Source of the DNA: Methylocaldum marinum
GTDB lineage: Bacteria; Pseudomonadota; Gammaproteobacteria; Methylococcales; Methylococcaceae
Assembly: GCF_003584645.1 (NCBI RefSeq)
Contig: NZ_AP017928.1
Location: 2,890,395-2,954,394 of the forward strand
DNA length: 64,000 nucleotides
Direction: 5' to 3'
A model generated the notes under the pieces. It saw only the letters and a list, made by a program, of their open reading frames with translations. It searched no databases and was not told the origin of the DNA. The position numbers and the translations under genes are program-made. Below, in pieces: positions 44,782-56,040 of this stretch (within the stretch, counting starts at the first letter, position 1; the number at the start of each line of letters is the position of its first letter).

Positions 44782-45327
44782 CTAACGACTCGGTAGATTC
44801 CAGATCTTTCGAACTTGATACAGCGAGCCCATCCGGCTGGTCCGGGACTCGACCAGACTGAACGAACGCACGCTCCAGCAGATTGGATCGTCAAGACATC
44901 GTGACGAAAGCACCCCTGGACTGCCCTTTCTAGCAACGGTCAGATGCGCCCGGTACGGTCTGTTTTCCGTGACAAATCCGGTTCGTTTCAGTTCGGCGGT
45001 TAAGGCGTTGGCTAGATTTTGCAATGTCACCGGCGTACATGTCGGTGACAGGCAGATAATCCCGCTCTTCTTCCAGAACTCGATTCGGTCCAATCTCAGT
45101 TCAAATGGCTGCGCGACTATGCCCTCGGCAACTTCATTGACCGACGCTATCCGATCTTCGTTCACCGCCCCCAAAAAAACCAGAGTAATATGAAGATTTT
45201 CCGGCTTTACCCATTTACCGGTGGCGGTTTGCTTGAGGGCATCAACAAGACGCGCCAGTGATGCACGCATTTCTTCGTCGGGCCAAAGTGCAAAAAACAA
45301 ACGAAGCGTTTTAATCTCGGCAGACAT
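44782..45327 (-). CDS. thpR: RNA 2',3'-cyclic phosphodiesterase ThpR
   Basis: A 181-residue 2H phosphoesterase. The two catalytic HxTx motifs are HITLVFLG (about residue 46) and HLTVARKG (about 132). Family members open 2',3'-cyclic phosphate RNA ends or ligate tRNA halves in vitro. ATG 45327 starts inside the end of pncC (17-base overlap), so translation is probably coupled. The function in vivo is not settled. Confidence 0.93.
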   Translation of the reverse strand: MSAEIKTLRLFFALWPDEEMRASLARLVDALKQTATGKWVKPENLHITLVFLGAVNEDRIASVNEVAEGIVAQPFELRLDRIEFWKKSGIICLSPTCTPVTLQNLANALTAELKRTGFVTENRPYRAHLTVARKGSPGVLSSRCLDDPICWSVRSFSLVESRTSRMGSLYQVRKIWNLPSR

Positions 45328-45805
45328 CCAGAATTCCTTGAAGCGCAACTCTCACGGCCTGCCGCCTTACTGCGCGCCGATCTCCGCCGAACCGCACGCT
45401 TTGCACGCAAAAAATACCGTCATCCCGCTGCCAAGCGAACCAGACGGTTCCGACCGGCTTATCCGGCGTGCCGCCCGTCGGACCAGCGATCCCGCTGACA
45501 GCAGCCGCAATGTTCGCGGCACTATGACTCAAGGCCCCAACCGCCATGGCACGAACCGTCTCGCCACTGACAGCGCCGTAAACTCGGAGGGTTTCGGCGG
45601 CCACACCGAGCAACTCGCATTTCGACCGGTTACTGTAGGTAACGAACCCACGATCGAACCAGGCGGAACTTCCCGGCACATCAGTGATACAGTGAGACAC
45701 CCACCCGCCAGTGCACGATTCGGCTAAGACTAACATTCGCCCCTGAAGGCTCAAAGTCTGCCCGACCTCACGTGCCAATTCATACAACGCTTCGTCTTCC
45801 GTCAT
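45311..45805 (-). CDS. pncC: Nicotinamide-nucleotide amidase PncC (CinA C-terminal type)
   Basis: A 164-residue protein of the CinA C-terminal family, which deamidates nicotinamide mononucleotide to nicotinate mononucleotide. Conserved: LAESCTGGWVSHCITDVPGS, FVTYSNRSKCELLGV, AVSGIAGPTGGTPDKPVGTV. It has no N-terminal COG1058 domain, so it is the short PncC form. It is divergent from mutS (54-base gap) and opens the recA operon. The mutS-cinA-recA order is common in gammaproteobacteria. Confidence 0.95.
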   Translation of the reverse strand: MTEDEALYELAREVGQTLSLQGRMLVLAESCTGGWVSHCITDVPGSSAWFDRGFVTYSNRSKCELLGVAAETLRVYGAVSGETVRAMAVGALSHSAANIAAAVSGIAGPTGGTPDKPVGTVWFAWQRDDGIFCVQSVRFGGDRRAVRRQAVRVALQGILDVCRD

Positions 45806-45859
45806 ATGTCAGCCATTTGCTCGATCGCAGACCTTAATTCTATCCGATAAACTACTCCA

Positions 45860-48430
45860 ATGACCGATCAAGCGACCCTACTCTCCAAACATACCCCTTT
45901 AATGCAGCAATACTTGCGCATCAAGGCCGAACATCCCGAACAGCTACTGTTTTTCCGAATGGGGGATTTTTACGAACTATTCTACGAGGATGCCCGTAAA
46001 GCCGCACAACTTCTGGATATCACCCTGACTACTCGGGGCGAGTCGGCTGGTGAACGCATCCCGATGGCAGGTGTCCCCTATCACGCCGTCGATACTTATC
46101 TCGCTCGACTGATCAAACTCGGCGAATCGGTCGCCATCTGTGAACAGATCGGAGATCCAGCGGCTTCCAAAGGCCCCGTCGAGCGCAAGGTAGTGCGCAT
46201 CGTCAGCCCGGGCACGGTCACCGAAGAAGCGTTGCTGGAGGATCGCAAAGAGAGTCTGTTGGTCGCCGTTGTTAAGCTCGGCGAACGTTACGGGGTTGCT
46301 GCGCTGGACCTCGCGGCGGGACGATTCACAGTTCAGCAAGTCCAGAGCATGGAAAGATTGGCCGGCGAATTAGAGCGCTTGGATCCTTCCGAGCTACTGA
46401 TCAGCGAAGACTGGCCGCTTCCGCCGATCATCGCCGGAAGGCGCGGCATCACCCGGCGCCATCCCTGGCACTTCGATCCCGAAAGTGCGCGCCATAAGTT
46501 GCTTCGTCAGTTCGGAACTCAAGACTTAACCGGGTTTGGTTGCGAAGAATTACCCGCCGCCGTGGCAGCAGCCGGATGTCTGCTCCAGTATGTTCAGGAC
46601 ACACAAAAGAGCGCACTACCGCACATTCAGGGCCTGAAGACGGAGACCGGCGAAGACAACATCATCCTGGACGCCGCGAGTCGCCGCAATCTCGAACTGG
46701 CCTACCATCCATCGGGACAGATCAACCTTACCCTGTTCGGAGTGCTCGACCGAACCTCGACCGCCATGGGCGGACGCCTATTGCGCCGCTGGCTGCACAG
46801 CCCTTTACGGGACCAGGATGCGCTTAACCATCGTTACGAAGCCATTGGAGCGCTTCTGAAAGACGCGAGCTACGGTTCTATCCGTGACATGTTGGCGTCT
46901 GTCGGAGACATCGAACGCATCGTCGCCCGCATCGCGCTCAAATCGGCCAAGCCGAGGGATCTCGTTGTATTACGAGTATCCTTGCGCGTACTGCCCGAGC
47001 TTCTATGTCGACTGGAAACCATGGAGAGCGCCCTGCTAGCCGAGTTACGGCAGCGAATTCAAGAGCACCCTGAAATTTGCCGACTCCTCGAGCGGGCGAT
47101 CGTAGAGAATCCGCCTATGTTGATCCGCGATGGCGGCGTCATTGCCGAAGGCTACCATCAGGAATTGGACGAATTGCGCGTTCTCAGCCAGGATACGGAA
47201 CGGTTTCTGATTGAACTCGAGCAGCGGGAACGCCAGAGGACCGGCCTATCGAATTTGAAAGTCGGCTACAATCGTGTACAGGGCTTTTATATTGAACTCC
47301 CCCGCACCCAGGCGGACAAAGCCCCTAAAGACTATATCCGCCGCCAGACTCTAAAAGGTGCCGAGCGCTATATCACGCCTGAGCTGAAAGCGTTCGAAGA
47401 TAAGGTGCTGAGTGCACGAGAGCGCTCCCTAGCCTTCGAAAAGGCCCTATACGACGAACTGTTGGATGTACTCGGCACTCATGTGGGATCGCTGCAGGAC
47501 TGCGCATCCGGTCTCTCTGAACTGGACGTTTTGGCTAGCCTGGCGGAGCGCGCCGAAAGTCTGAACCTAACCATGCCCAGCTTAGTGCAGGAACCGGGCA
47601 TCCACATAACGGGTGGACGACATCCCGTGGTCGAAATGGTTACCGACACCCGCTTCGTTCCCAACGATTTGGATCTTGACGCCGACCGCCGCATGCTCAT
47701 TATCACGGGGCCCAATATGGGCGGAAAGTCCACATATATGCGGCAAACTGCACTCATCGTTTTAATGGCGCACATCGGTAGCTATGTGCCTGCGGAATCG
47801 GCGGTGATAGGCCCCATTGACCGAATTTTTACGCGGATCGGAGCCTCGGACGATCTAGCCAGCGGCCGATCGACCTTTATGGTGGAGATGAGCGAGACCG
47901 CAAACATTCTCCACAATGCGACATCGTCAAGTCTCGTCCTGATGGACGAGATCGGCCGCGGCACCAGCACCTTCGACGGTTTGGCGCTTGCCTGGGCAAC
48001 GGCGGATCACTTGGCGCGAAAAATTCAGGCCTTCACGCTTTTCGCGACGCATTACTTCGAGCTTATTACGCTGCCGGAGGAGTGTCCCGGGGTGCAAAAC
48101 GTCCACCTCGACGCCGTCGAACACGGTGACCGCGTGGTATTTCTTCATGCAGTCAAGGACGGCCCCGCCAACCAGAGCTACGGGCTACAAGTAGCGGCTC
48201 TGGCCGGCGTTCCGAAAACGGTGATCGACAAGGCTCGCAAGAAGTTGACGGTTCTGGAAAACCAGACTTACGCCGGACAGCGCAACGATGCACGGCAGTT
48301 CGATCTTTTCGTAAACGCCGAACCCCAACCCCATCCGGCGGTAGATTTGTTGAGGTCGATTCAACCGGAGGAAACAACCCCCCGGCAGGCGTTAGATCTA
48401 CTGTACGCCTTAAAGGAATTGGCGAGCTAG
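45860..48430 (+). CDS. mutS: DNA mismatch repair protein MutS
   Basis: An 856-residue mismatch sensor. The N-terminal mismatch-binding motif is [15 protein letters not shown], with the Phe-x-Glu wedge; the lever domain and clamp follow; the ATPase domain has Walker [16 protein letters not shown], then [17 protein letters not shown] and the [11 protein letters not shown] segment, ending with the C-terminal dimerisation helix. It works with MutL, which is not in the window. ATG 45860 fits the usual start ([17 protein letters not shown]). It is convergent with dsbC. Confidence 0.98.
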   Translation: MTDQATLLSKHTPLMQQYLRIKAEHPEQLLFFRMGDFYELFYEDARKAAQLLDITLTTRGESAGERIPMAGVPYHAVDTYLARLIKLGESVAICEQIGDPAASKGPVERKVVRIVSPGTVTEEALLEDRKESLLVAVVKLGERYGVAALDLAAGRFTVQQVQSMERLAGELERLDPSELLISEDWPLPPIIAGRRGITRRHPWHFDPESARHKLLRQFGTQDLTGFGCEELPAAVAAAGCLLQYVQDTQKSALPHIQGLKTETGEDNIILDAASRRNLELAYHPSGQINLTLFGVLDRTSTAMGGRLLRRWLHSPLRDQDALNHRYEAIGALLKDASYGSIRDMLASVGDIERIVARIALKSAKPRDLVVLRVSLRVLPELLCRLETMESALLAELRQRIQEHPEICRLLERAIVENPPMLIRDGGVIAEGYHQELDELRVLSQDTERFLIELEQRERQRTGLSNLKVGYNRVQGFYIELPRTQADKAPKDYIRRQTLKGAERYITPELKAFEDKVLSARERSLAFEKALYDELLDVLGTHVGSLQDCASGLSELDVLASLAERAESLNLTMPSLVQEPGIHITGGRHPVVEMVTDTRFVPNDLDLDADRRMLIITGPNMGGKSTYMRQTALIVLMAHIGSYVPAESAVIGPIDRIFTRIGASDDLASGRSTFMVEMSETANILHNATSSSLVLMDEIGRGTSTFDGLALAWATADHLARKIQAFTLFATHYFELITLPEECPGVQNVHLDAVEHGDRVVFLHAVKDGPANQSYGLQVAALAGVPKTVIDKARKKLTVLENQTYAGQRNDARQFDLFVNAEPQPHPAVDLLRSIQPEETTPRQALDLLYALKELAS

Positions 48431-48465
48431 AAAAACCCTGAAGCTGCCTGATGCCGATCGCTCGC

Positions 48466-49185
48466 TTACTTTTCGGCCTCTTGCGACAAGATCTTCGCCA
48501 ATTGAGCAGCCGGCACATATCCCGGCAGTATATTCCCTTTCTCCGTGACCAGCATGGGTGTACCGGCGGCACCCATCTGCGTTCCCAAGGCCAAGTGCCG
48601 ATCTACCGGATTTTCGCATTGACGTTTTTCGATCGTATCGCCACGCTTGGCCTTGGTCAAGGCAGCATTGCGATCCTCGGCACACCATACCGAAACCGCC
48701 TTATTGTAAGAATCGGACCCTTCTCCAGTGCGGGGGAAGAACAGGTAACGAATTTCGATACCTTCGGTCAAATACTGATCGATCTCGGAATGTAGCTTAC
48801 GGCAGTAACCGCAATCGATATCGGTGAATACGTAGACCAAATGTTTGGAGCTCTCGGGCTTGAAGGCTATCATGTTGTTCGAGCCGACATTTTTCAGAGA
48901 GCTGATTCGGGCATTAGCCAGCTTACCCTCAGTCAGGTCTTCGCGCGCCTTGATATCGATCATCGAGCCCTGAAACAAATAACGCCCATCCTCCGAGACA
49001 TAGAACAACTTCGGACCTACGACCACTTCGAAAAGGCCCGCCATGGCGGACGGTGTAATCGAATCCGGCTTGACTCCAGGCAGAGCCTCCTTTAACGCTT
49101 GTTCAATGGCTTTATTGTCGGCATTAGTTGCTCCGCAAAACAGAGCCATCATGGCGAAAACTGCAACGCCCCAATATGTTTTCAT
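48466..49185 (-). CDS. dsbC: Thiol:disulfide interchange protein DsbC
   Basis: A 239-residue periplasmic disulfide isomerase. Signal peptide (about 1-22), N-terminal dimerisation domain (ALKEALPGVKPDSITPS), hinge, then a thioredoxin domain with CGYC at residues 125-128 and the cis-Pro segment GAAGTPMLVTEKG. A second cysteine pair (about 170 and 195) is present as in E. coli DsbC. ATG 49185 is preferred to 49197 because it starts directly at the signal. It lies 31 bases after rseP on the same strand, so the two may be co-transcribed; this is not the usual neighbour (bamA). Confidence 0.94.
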   Translation of the reverse strand: MKTYWGVAVFAMMALFCGATNADNKAIEQALKEALPGVKPDSITPSAMAGLFEVVVGPKLFYVSEDGRYLFQGSMIDIKAREDLTEGKLANARISSLKNVGSNNMIAFKPESSKHLVYVFTDIDCGYCRKLHSEIDQYLTEGIEIRYLFFPRTGEGSDSYNKAVSVWCAEDRNAALTKAKRGDTIEKRQCENPVDRHLALGTQMGAAGTPMLVTEKGNILPGYVPAAQLAKILSQEAEK

Positions 49186-49216
49186 GAATGTATCCATTTG
49201 TTGCTTCGGTTTCGAA

Positions 49217-50578
49217 TTATGTCAGCAGACGTTCGATGTCGAGAATGAATGCGAGACTCATCAAAGATAACAGAATAAATAGGCCGATTTGCTGAAAAAA
49301 CGCTTGAGTTCGATCCGATACAGGACTTCCTTTTACAGCCTCGATCAAATAGAACATGAGATGTCCACCGTCAAGAACGGGAATCGGCAATAGATTCAAG
49401 ACCGCTAAACTGACGCTGACAATTGCGAGAAACTTGAGAAACTGGCTCAAGCCGATGCTTGCGGATTTTCCGGCATATTGTGCGATGCTGATGGGGCCAC
49501 TGAGGTTTTCGATCCCCGCTTTCCCGACCAGCATCCGACCGATCATCTTGAACGTCAAAACCGAGTAGTCACCGGTTTTTTCGATCGCAGCCGCAAAGGC
49601 CGAGAATACGCCTAGACGATACTCCACCTGCATCTCATCCACAAGGTGCTCGGGAATCTGAACCGCAGCACCGATTCGCCCGATTCGTCCTTCCTCCGAT
49701 TCGACCGGTACCGGCGTAATGGAAAGAGAGAAGTGTTGGCCGCCGCGATCCACAACCACTTCGAGTGATCTATCGGGGTTTGCACGCACGATATCCACCC
49801 ACTCCCGCCATGTCTTGATTGGATTGCCGTCGACATGGACAAGCAAATCGCCTGCTTGCAAACCCGCCTTCTCTGCGGCACCACCCGATTCAATCCTATC
49901 GATAACAGGCGGAAGCAGTGGCTCCCACGGGCGGAAGCCAAGATGCTGGTACAAAAGGCTGGGCTGCTGAGCGATCTCCTCCGGTACCAGAAGGGTACGC
50001 TGCAGATGCGCACCGTCCTTAGTCTTCACGTCGACGGAAATCGCATCTCCCTCCATGATCTGCTCAAGCAACTCGCCCATGGCCTGGTTCCAGGTAGGCG
50101 TTTCTTCGCCCGCCACAGCCATGATCTCGTCCCCCTCAGCAAACCCGACCTGCCCCGCAAGCGAACCGCTGGCCACAGGCCCCAGCACCGGGCGCATCCC
50201 GGTTTCGCCGATCATGAAAACAACCCAGTAAATCAGGATCGCCAAGACAAGGTTGAAAAAAGGTCCCGCAAATACGATCGCCACGCGACGGATCAGCGGT
50301 TGCCGATTGAAAGCAAAGGGCAGATCAGCAGGTGCAACGGAGCCTTCCCGTTCATCCACCATCTTTACGTAGCCGCCCAGAGGAAGTGCCGCCACGGTAA
50401 ACTCGGTACTATCACGCGTTCTTTGATGCCGCCAAAGAATCTTTCCGAACCCCAGTGAAAACCGGATTACCTTTACTCCCAACTTCCGTGCGGCCCAAAA
50501 ATGGCCAAACTCATGAAAGGCGATGAGAATCGTTAACGCGATGAGGAAGTAAAAAAGGGTGTGAAGGAGGGAAAACAT
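49217..50578 (-). CDS. rseP: Site-2 protease RseP
   Basis: A 453-residue intramembrane zinc metalloprotease that cleaves anti-sigma-E factor RseA. HEFGH at residues 22-26 in the first helix, two PDZ domains (about 125-215 and 220-310, GLQAGDLLVHVDGNPIKTWR), and the LDG motif (LLPIPVLDGGHLMFYLIEA) in the third helix. It follows dxr by seven bases. In E. coli the next gene is bamA; here it is dsbC. Confidence 0.96.
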   Translation of the reverse strand: MFSLLHTLFYFLIALTILIAFHEFGHFWAARKLGVKVIRFSLGFGKILWRHQRTRDSTEFTVAALPLGGYVKMVDEREGSVAPADLPFAFNRQPLIRRVAIVFAGPFFNLVLAILIYWVVFMIGETGMRPVLGPVASGSLAGQVGFAEGDEIMAVAGEETPTWNQAMGELLEQIMEGDAISVDVKTKDGAHLQRTLLVPEEIAQQPSLLYQHLGFRPWEPLLPPVIDRIESGGAAEKAGLQAGDLLVHVDGNPIKTWREWVDIVRANPDRSLEVVVDRGGQHFSLSITPVPVESEEGRIGRIGAAVQIPEHLVDEMQVEYRLGVFSAFAAAIEKTGDYSVLTFKMIGRMLVGKAGIENLSGPISIAQYAGKSASIGLSQFLKFLAIVSVSLAVLNLLPIPVLDGGHLMFYLIEAVKGSPVSDRTQAFFQQIGLFILLSLMSLAFILDIERLLT

Positions 50579-50585
50579 GGGAGCG

Positions 50586-51773
50586 TCAAGACACAGCTAG
50601 CCGGTTAATGTACGACTCGGCCGTAGAGCGAGCCATGCGGTCCGCATCGAGAACGGCTTCGATAGTGTCGGCGGGGCCGGGTGCAATAGAGGCCATGCAA
50701 TGCTTAATTGTCTCCGGAATATGTGTAAATCGTATTTTGTTTTCTAGAAACGATGAAACTGCCACTTCATTAGCGGCATTTAGAATTGCGGGCATCGTGC
50801 CTGCGGCGCGGACGGCATCGTAGGCGAGACTCAAACACGGGAAGCGCGCTTCATCCGGAGCCTCGAAATCCAATTGTCTGACACTGAATAAATCCAGAGG
50901 TTCCGCACCAGACTCGAACCGGCCCGGCCAGGCCAAGGCATGAGCAATCGGGATGCGCATATCCGGGCTACCCATTTGTGCCAGCACCGTCCCGTCGACG
51001 TAATCGACCATTGAATGTATGACGCTCTGCCGATGAATGACCACTTGCACCCGATCAGGCCGCATGTTGAACAACAAGCATGCTTCTATAACTTCCAGGC
51101 CCTTATTCATCATGGTAGCCGAATCGACGGAAATTTTCCGGCCCATGACCCAGTTGGGATGGGCGATGGCCTGTTCAGGTGTGACGTCGACCAGTTCATC
51201 CAAAGGTTTACGCAAGAAGGGGCCGCCGGAAGCGGTCAGCAGGATTCGCCGAACACCGGAAGCCATCTGACCGGCGCGATAATCCGCCGGCATGCATTGG
51301 AATATGGCATTGTGCTCGCTGTCGATCGGCAACAGCTTGGCGCCGGATTTCGCGACTTCGGCCATGAAAAGCTGGCCCGACATCACTAGCGCTTCCTTGT
51401 TCGCCAGATACACGGTCTTACCGGCCCGCGCTGCAGCGAGAGTTGGCAGAAGTCCCGCCGCACCGACTATGGCGGCCATGACACCGTCCACTTCCGGCAA
51501 CATGGCCACTTCCTCCAAAGATCTCGTTCCGCTCAGCACCTCGATTTCCGACACCCCCGCAGCATCAAGTCGCCGTCTAAGCACTTCCGCCTGGCTCTCG
51601 CCGAGCAGGACCACGAACCGAGGTTGGAACCGCAGGCATTGTTCATAGAGACGGTCCAAATTGTTATTGGCCGTAAGTGCCACCACCCGGTAAAGGTCCG
51701 GATGTCTCGCAACCACGTCGAGCGTGCTGACGCCAATCGACCCCGTCGAGCCCAGAATGCAAATGCCTTCCAT
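50586..51773 (-). CDS. dxr: 1-deoxy-D-xylulose 5-phosphate reductoisomerase
   Basis: A 395-residue NADPH enzyme of the MEP isoprenoid pathway. It begins [20 protein letters not shown], has the [11 protein letters not shown] and SEHNAIFQC catalytic segments, and [23 protein letters not shown] 51773 is separated by a single base from the cdsA stop (TGA-A-ATG), so translation is coupled. The pathway's other product use here is UppS. Confidence 0.97.
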   Translation of the reverse strand: MEGICILGSTGSIGVSTLDVVARHPDLYRVVALTANNNLDRLYEQCLRFQPRFVVLLGESQAEVLRRRLDAAGVSEIEVLSGTRSLEEVAMLPEVDGVMAAIVGAAGLLPTLAAARAGKTVYLANKEALVMSGQLFMAEVAKSGAKLLPIDSEHNAIFQCMPADYRAGQMASGVRRILLTASGGPFLRKPLDELVDVTPEQAIAHPNWVMGRKISVDSATMMNKGLEVIEACLLFNMRPDRVQVVIHRQSVIHSMVDYVDGTVLAQMGSPDMRIPIAHALAWPGRFESGAEPLDLFSVRQLDFEAPDEARFPCLSLAYDAVRAAGTMPAILNAANEVAVSSFLENKIRFTHIPETIKHCMASIAPGPADTIEAVLDADRMARSTAESYINRLAVS

Positions 51774-51774
51774 T

Positions 51775-52764
51775 TCAAGGCGCTCCGTTATCCGAGGGAG
51801 AGCCGCCTTCGTTTATGGCACCTTCTCCGGTAAAGTCTTCATCGAGCGTCCCCTCATCTTCATAAGGTACGGCTTCTACGGGAACGTCCGTATTCGGCTC
51901 TTGTGGAATAACAACACTCGTTTCCAACCCGGCCGACAAAAATATGCCTAGGACCAATGAACCGGCGTAAAAAACAGAAACCGCGGCCAGCAAGCTATCG
52001 ATCCGGTCAAGGATTCCACCATGCCCCGGCAGAAGCGCGCCGCTGTCTTTGACTCCGCGAACCCGCTTCGCAAGGCTTTCAAAAAGGTCGCCGCAGACTG
52101 AAGCGGCCGCCGTGAACAAAGACAGGAAAACGAAGTCGGCCAACGTGATTGCGTCGAGCTTTACGAATAGCCCAACCGAAAGCGCCAAAATCGCGGTAAC
52201 GAACAAGGCCCCGTAAACTCCTTCGATCGTTTTACCGGGGCTGACCGGCTCCAGCAATTTGGTATGTCCCCAGCGTTTACCCACGAAATAGGCGGCGGCA
52301 TCGGCCGACCAGACGAGAAATACCAAATAAAGGACCTGTTGCTGATGAAAGTTCAACCTTAGCCAGACCATCAGGATCCATCCGCTGACCAGAACGAGCG
52401 CACCGGCCCCGAGTTTCGCAGCAAGCGGATACTTGATTTGAACCAATTTCTCCGGCATTCGGCGGAATGCGATCCCCCACAAGAACCACCAGGCTACCAC
52501 GGACCAATAAAACCACTGCGGCAGCTCGCCCGGAGCCCAGTCGATCGCGAAATACCGCGCTGCGAACAGAAAAGCGAGAATGACACCAACGAACCCCAAA
52601 CGCGCAAGGAACCCGCCTAGTCCTGAAAGATTCCCCCACTCCCAGGCGCCAGCCAAAATAATCGCACCCCAAAATACTGCAAAACCGTCAACGGGCAAGA
52701 ACAAAATTGCGGCAACTATGAGGGGCGCCAGCAATATAGCCGTAATGACTCGATTCTTCAGCAT
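51775..52764 (-). CDS. cdsA: Phosphatidate cytidylyltransferase CdsA
   Basis: A 329-residue multi-pass membrane enzyme that makes CDP-diacylglycerol. The signature is [14 protein letters not shown], then [20 protein letters not shown] and [15 protein letters not shown], with the catalytic Asp residues. About eight membrane helices. The C-terminus carries an extra acidic tail of about 40 residues (from [20 protein letters not shown]) that standard CdsA lacks. ATG 52764 starts at [13 protein letters not shown], the family start. It lies between uppS and dxr, as in many gammaproteobacteria. Confidence 0.95.
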   Translation of the reverse strand: MLKNRVITAILLAPLIVAAILFLPVDGFAVFWGAIILAGAWEWGNLSGLGGFLARLGFVGVILAFLFAARYFAIDWAPGELPQWFYWSVVAWWFLWGIAFRRMPEKLVQIKYPLAAKLGAGALVLVSGWILMVWLRLNFHQQQVLYLVFLVWSADAAAYFVGKRWGHTKLLEPVSPGKTIEGVYGALFVTAILALSVGLFVKLDAITLADFVFLSLFTAAASVCGDLFESLAKRVRGVKDSGALLPGHGGILDRIDSLLAAVSVFYAGSLVLGIFLSAGLETSVVIPQEPNTDVPVEAVPYEDEGTLDEDFTGEGAINEGGSPSDNGAP

Positions 52765-52786
52765 GATTGTCTCGTAAAAAGCAAAA

Positions 52787-53599
52787 TTAACGGGATTCGC
52801 CTGTCTTAGGGCAAGCGTTCTCTGAAACCAGATCCTCGACCTGCTCACTGGTATATCCAAAGCGGCGCTGTCGGCTTGCATAGTCGTTCAACGCCAGTTC
52901 GAGCGCTTGATCATCAAAATCAGGCCATAAAGCAGGTGAAAAATAGAGCTCGGTATACGCGAGTTGCCACAACAGGAAGTTGCTGATCCGCTGCTCCCCG
53001 CCGGTACGAATAAACAGGTCGGGTTCCGGCAAATCCGCCAATGCCAGCTCGGACTCGAACACTCCCGTACTAATGTCCTCGGGGCACAGATCGCCCTGCG
53101 CCACTCTTTCCGCAAGCACACGCGCAGCCTGCAAAATGTCCCAGCGACCACCGTAGTTCGCCGCGATCGTCAGATTCAACTGAGAATTTTCGCTGGTCAG
53201 CCTTTCGGCAGCCGAAATCTTCTCCTGCAATACCGGTGCAAACGCCGCACGATCACCTATAACCCTGAGCCGTACCCCATTTTCGTTAAGTTTCTCGGTT
53301 TCCCGCTCCAGGGTTGTCAAAAACAACTCCATAAGCAGCGACACTTCCTGTGGAGGGCGCCGCCAGTTTTCACTACTGAACGCAAACAAGGTAAGGGCCT
53401 CTATGCGGCGCTTGAGGCAACACTCGATCACCTTCCGGACAGCTGCAACGCCCGCGCGGTGCCCGGCCGTACGCGGCAAAAAGCGTTTTTTTGCCCAGCG
53501 TCCGTTACCATCCATAACTATGGCGATATGGCGGGGCATGCGGTAATCATCGATAGGGACAGCGGGCTTTTCCATTTTGGATTTCGAACCGATCATCAT
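52787..53599 (-). CDS. uppS: Undecaprenyl diphosphate synthase UppS
   Basis: A 270-residue cis-prenyltransferase that makes the C55 lipid carrier. HIAIVMDGNGRWAKKRFLPR with the catalytic Asp, HRAGVAAVRKVIECC, FAFSSENWRRPPQEV and the C-terminal RTGGEQRISNFLLWQLAYTE are standard. Two ATG codons at the start give a short nonconserved leader. 129 bases separate it from frr. Confidence 0.97.
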   Translation of the reverse strand: MMIGSKSKMEKPAVPIDDYRMPRHIAIVMDGNGRWAKKRFLPRTAGHRAGVAAVRKVIECCLKRRIEALTLFAFSSENWRRPPQEVSLLMELFLTTLERETEKLNENGVRLRVIGDRAAFAPVLQEKISAAERLTSENSQLNLTIAANYGGRWDILQAARVLAERVAQGDLCPEDISTGVFESELALADLPEPDLFIRTGGEQRISNFLLWQLAYTELYFSPALWPDFDDQALELALNDYASRQRRFGYTSEQVEDLVSENACPKTGESR

Positions 53600-53728
53600 T
53601 ATTTTGGAAAACTACGCGCCTCACCGGCTCCGATCGAAGTCGATTCGCCGGCGCACCATCGAATATTGACTGACAATAACTGACGACTGAGTCGAAATTG
53701 GACACGATGGGAAGGGACCACTCGAATC

Positions 53729-54286
53729 TTATATCGCCAGGAGGTCCGCTTCCTTTTCGCTCAGCAAAACATCGATTTCTTTGATGTACTGATCGGTCAG
53801 TCGTTGAATCTGCTCCTGGCTACGACGCTCCTGGTCTTCGGAGATCTGTTTGTCCTTTAGCGCAGCCTTGAGCTCATTATTGGCATCGCGTCGTATATTA
53901 CGAACCGCAACCCGGGCATTCTCCGCCTCTTGGCGCACAACCTTGATCAGATCTCGCCGCCGTTGCTCGGTCAGCGGTGGCATCGGAACGCGAATGACCG
54001 CGCCCGCCGTTGAAGGATTCAAGCCCAGATCCGATGTCATGATCGCCTTTTCGATTGCCTGAACCATACTACGTTCCCAGGGGGTCACAGTCAGGGTACG
54101 GGCATCTTCGACGGCCACATTGGCGGTTTGCGTCAACGGAACTTCGTTCCCGTAGTACGACACCATTATGTGATCCAAAAGGCTTGGATGGGCTCGGCCG
54201 GTCCTGATCTTGGCAAGCTCATGCTTGAGCGCCTCGATACTCTTCTTCATTCGCTCCGTAGTCCGTTTTTGAACATCGTCGATCAT
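53729..54286 (-). CDS. frr: Ribosome recycling factor
   Basis: A 185-residue tRNA-mimic protein that splits post-termination ribosomes with [43 protein letters not shown] and [20 protein letters not shown] are typical. It starts two bases after pyrH ends, as in other gammaproteobacteria. Confidence 0.97.
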   Translation of the reverse strand: MIDDVQKRTTERMKKSIEALKHELAKIRTGRAHPSLLDHIMVSYYGNEVPLTQTANVAVEDARTLTVTPWERSMVQAIEKAIMTSDLGLNPSTAGAVIRVPMPPLTEQRRRDLIKVVRQEAENARVAVRNIRRDANNELKAALKDKQISEDQERRSQEQIQRLTDQYIKEIDVLLSEKEADLLAI

Positions 54287-54288
54287 GG

Positions 54289-55011
54289 CTATTTACCGGT
54301 TTCAATTAAGGATCCAATATCCTCGCCCAGAACCACACGCATGACAGCGCCTGGCTCGAACACATTCATCACTCTCAGCGGCATGTTATGGTCGCGGCAC
54401 AAAACCAGCGCCGTGGCGTCCATCACATTGAGACGTTGATCCAAAGCCTCGTCATAAGTCAGCCTCGAATAGAACCGCGCCTTGGGATCCTTGAGCGGAT
54501 CCGCCGAATAAACGCCCTCTACTTTAGTGGCCTTGATAAGCAGTTCGGCATTAATCTCGATCGCACGGAGACTTGCGGCCGAATCCGTCGTAAAAAACGG
54601 GTTACCGGTACCGGCGGCGAAAACGACAACGCGCCCTTTTTCGAGATGACGAACTGCACGGCGCCGAATGTAGTCCTCGCAAACCTGGTTAATCTTCAGG
54701 GCCGACATGACACGGACGGGCTGACCAAGTTTTTCGAGAGCATCCTGCATGGCGAGGGCATTTAGCACCGTGGCCAACATACCCATGTAATCCCCGGTTA
54801 CCCGATCCAGGCCTTCCGAAGCCTTTTCCGAGCCACGGATGATGTTGCCCCCTCCGATGACCAGCCCCACCTGGACACCGATCCGACACAGATCGTTTAT
54901 TTCGTGCGCAAGACGTTTAATCGTTTGTGGGTCGATGCCACTTCCCTGTTCACCCATTAGCGCCTCGCCACTGAGTTTCAGCAGAATTCGGGTGTATTTG
55001 GGCGCACTCAT
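54289..55011 (-). CDS. pyrH: UMP kinase PyrH
   Basis: A 240-residue hexameric UMP kinase. [56 protein letters not shown] and [20 protein letters not shown] are the substrate and nucleotide-binding segments. It supplies UDP for RNA and cell-wall sugars. It follows tsf by 93 bases. Confidence 0.97.
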   Translation of the reverse strand: MSAPKYTRILLKLSGEALMGEQGSGIDPQTIKRLAHEINDLCRIGVQVGLVIGGGNIIRGSEKASEGLDRVTGDYMGMLATVLNALAMQDALEKLGQPVRVMSALKINQVCEDYIRRRAVRHLEKGRVVVFAAGTGNPFFTTDSAASLRAIEINAELLIKATKVEGVYSADPLKDPKARFYSRLTYDEALDQRLNVMDATALVLCRDHNMPLRVMNVFEPGAVMRVVLGEDIGSLIETGK

Positions 55012-55104
55012 TGGTTCAAATTCTGTGTTGTCGCTTGGTTATCCGCAAGTCCCTGGCGGATGCCGCGGAAGGCACTCGCGCCAGGGTTCCAGTCAAGCAG
55101 GGTC

Positions 55105-55989
55105 TCAGCTATTCCTGACTTGTGCCATCACTTCTTCGGCAAAGTTGCTTTCGGCCTTCTCGATGCCTTCGCCAACTTCGAAACGAACGAAGCGTCCAAC
55201 GCTAGCTCCCCGACTGCTCAGCAACTTACCAACCGTTTGATCGGGATCTTTGACAAAGGGCTGGCCCAACAAGGTAACCTCCCCGAGAAACTTCTTGATT
55301 TTGCCCTCAACCATCTTCTCAACGATATTGGCAGGCTTCCCTTCGGCTTCGGCCTGGGCCTTGGCAATCTCCCGCTCCTTAGCCACGGTTTCCGCGGGCA
55401 CGTCCTTATCTTCGACGCATAAGGGTTTGCTCGCCGCGACGTGCATGGCGATATCCCGACCCAAGGCCTGATCACCGCCTATCAATTCCACCAGGACACC
55501 GATCCGGGTGCCGTGCAGATAACTGGCGACAATCCCGCGTTCCGACGTAATGCTTTCGAATCGACGGACGTTTATGTTCTCACCGATCTTGGCAATCATC
55601 GCCCGACGCGTTTCCTCCACACTGGAACCGGTAGACGGTATCATCGTAGCGAACAGGTCCTCGAGCGAACCAGCGGTCGAATCCAACGCGGTTTCCACGA
55701 CCTTATCGGCGAAATCCGTGAAATCATCGCCTTTGGCGACGAAATCGGTCTCGCAGTTGATCTCCAGGATCACCGCACGCTTACCGTCGGCACTCGTCCT
55801 TGTCGAAATCAAGCCCTCGGCGGCGGTACGACCGGACTTCTTATCCGCTTTTGCAAGCCCCGCTTTCCGCATTAACTCGACTGCGGCCTCCATATCGCCA
55901 CTGGCTTCCTGCAACGCCTTCTTGCATTCCATCATCCCCGAACCGGTGCGTTCGCGGAGTTCCTTCACCATTGCGGCACTGATATTCAT
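55105..55989 (-). CDS. tsf: Elongation factor Ts
   Basis: A 294-residue guanine nucleotide exchange factor for EF-Tu. MVKELRERTGSGMMECKKAL at the start, the core CETDFVAKGDDFTDF with TDF contact residues, and VTLLGQPFVKDPDQTVGKLL near the end. It follows rpsB through a 107-base gap containing a hairpin. Confidence 0.97.
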   Translation of the reverse strand: MNISAAMVKELRERTGSGMMECKKALQEASGDMEAAVELMRKAGLAKADKKSGRTAAEGLISTRTSADGKRAVILEINCETDFVAKGDDFTDFADKVVETALDSTAGSLEDLFATMIPSTGSSVEETRRAMIAKIGENINVRRFESITSERGIVASYLHGTRIGVLVELIGGDQALGRDIAMHVAASKPLCVEDKDVPAETVAKEREIAKAQAEAEGKPANIVEKMVEGKIKKFLGEVTLLGQPFVKDPDQTVGKLLSSRGASVGRFVRFEVGEGIEKAESNFAEEVMAQVRNS

Positions 55990-56040
55990 TGACCGAACCT
56001 CATCTTTGTTTGCTTAGCATCGCATTCAAGCATTTACGCT

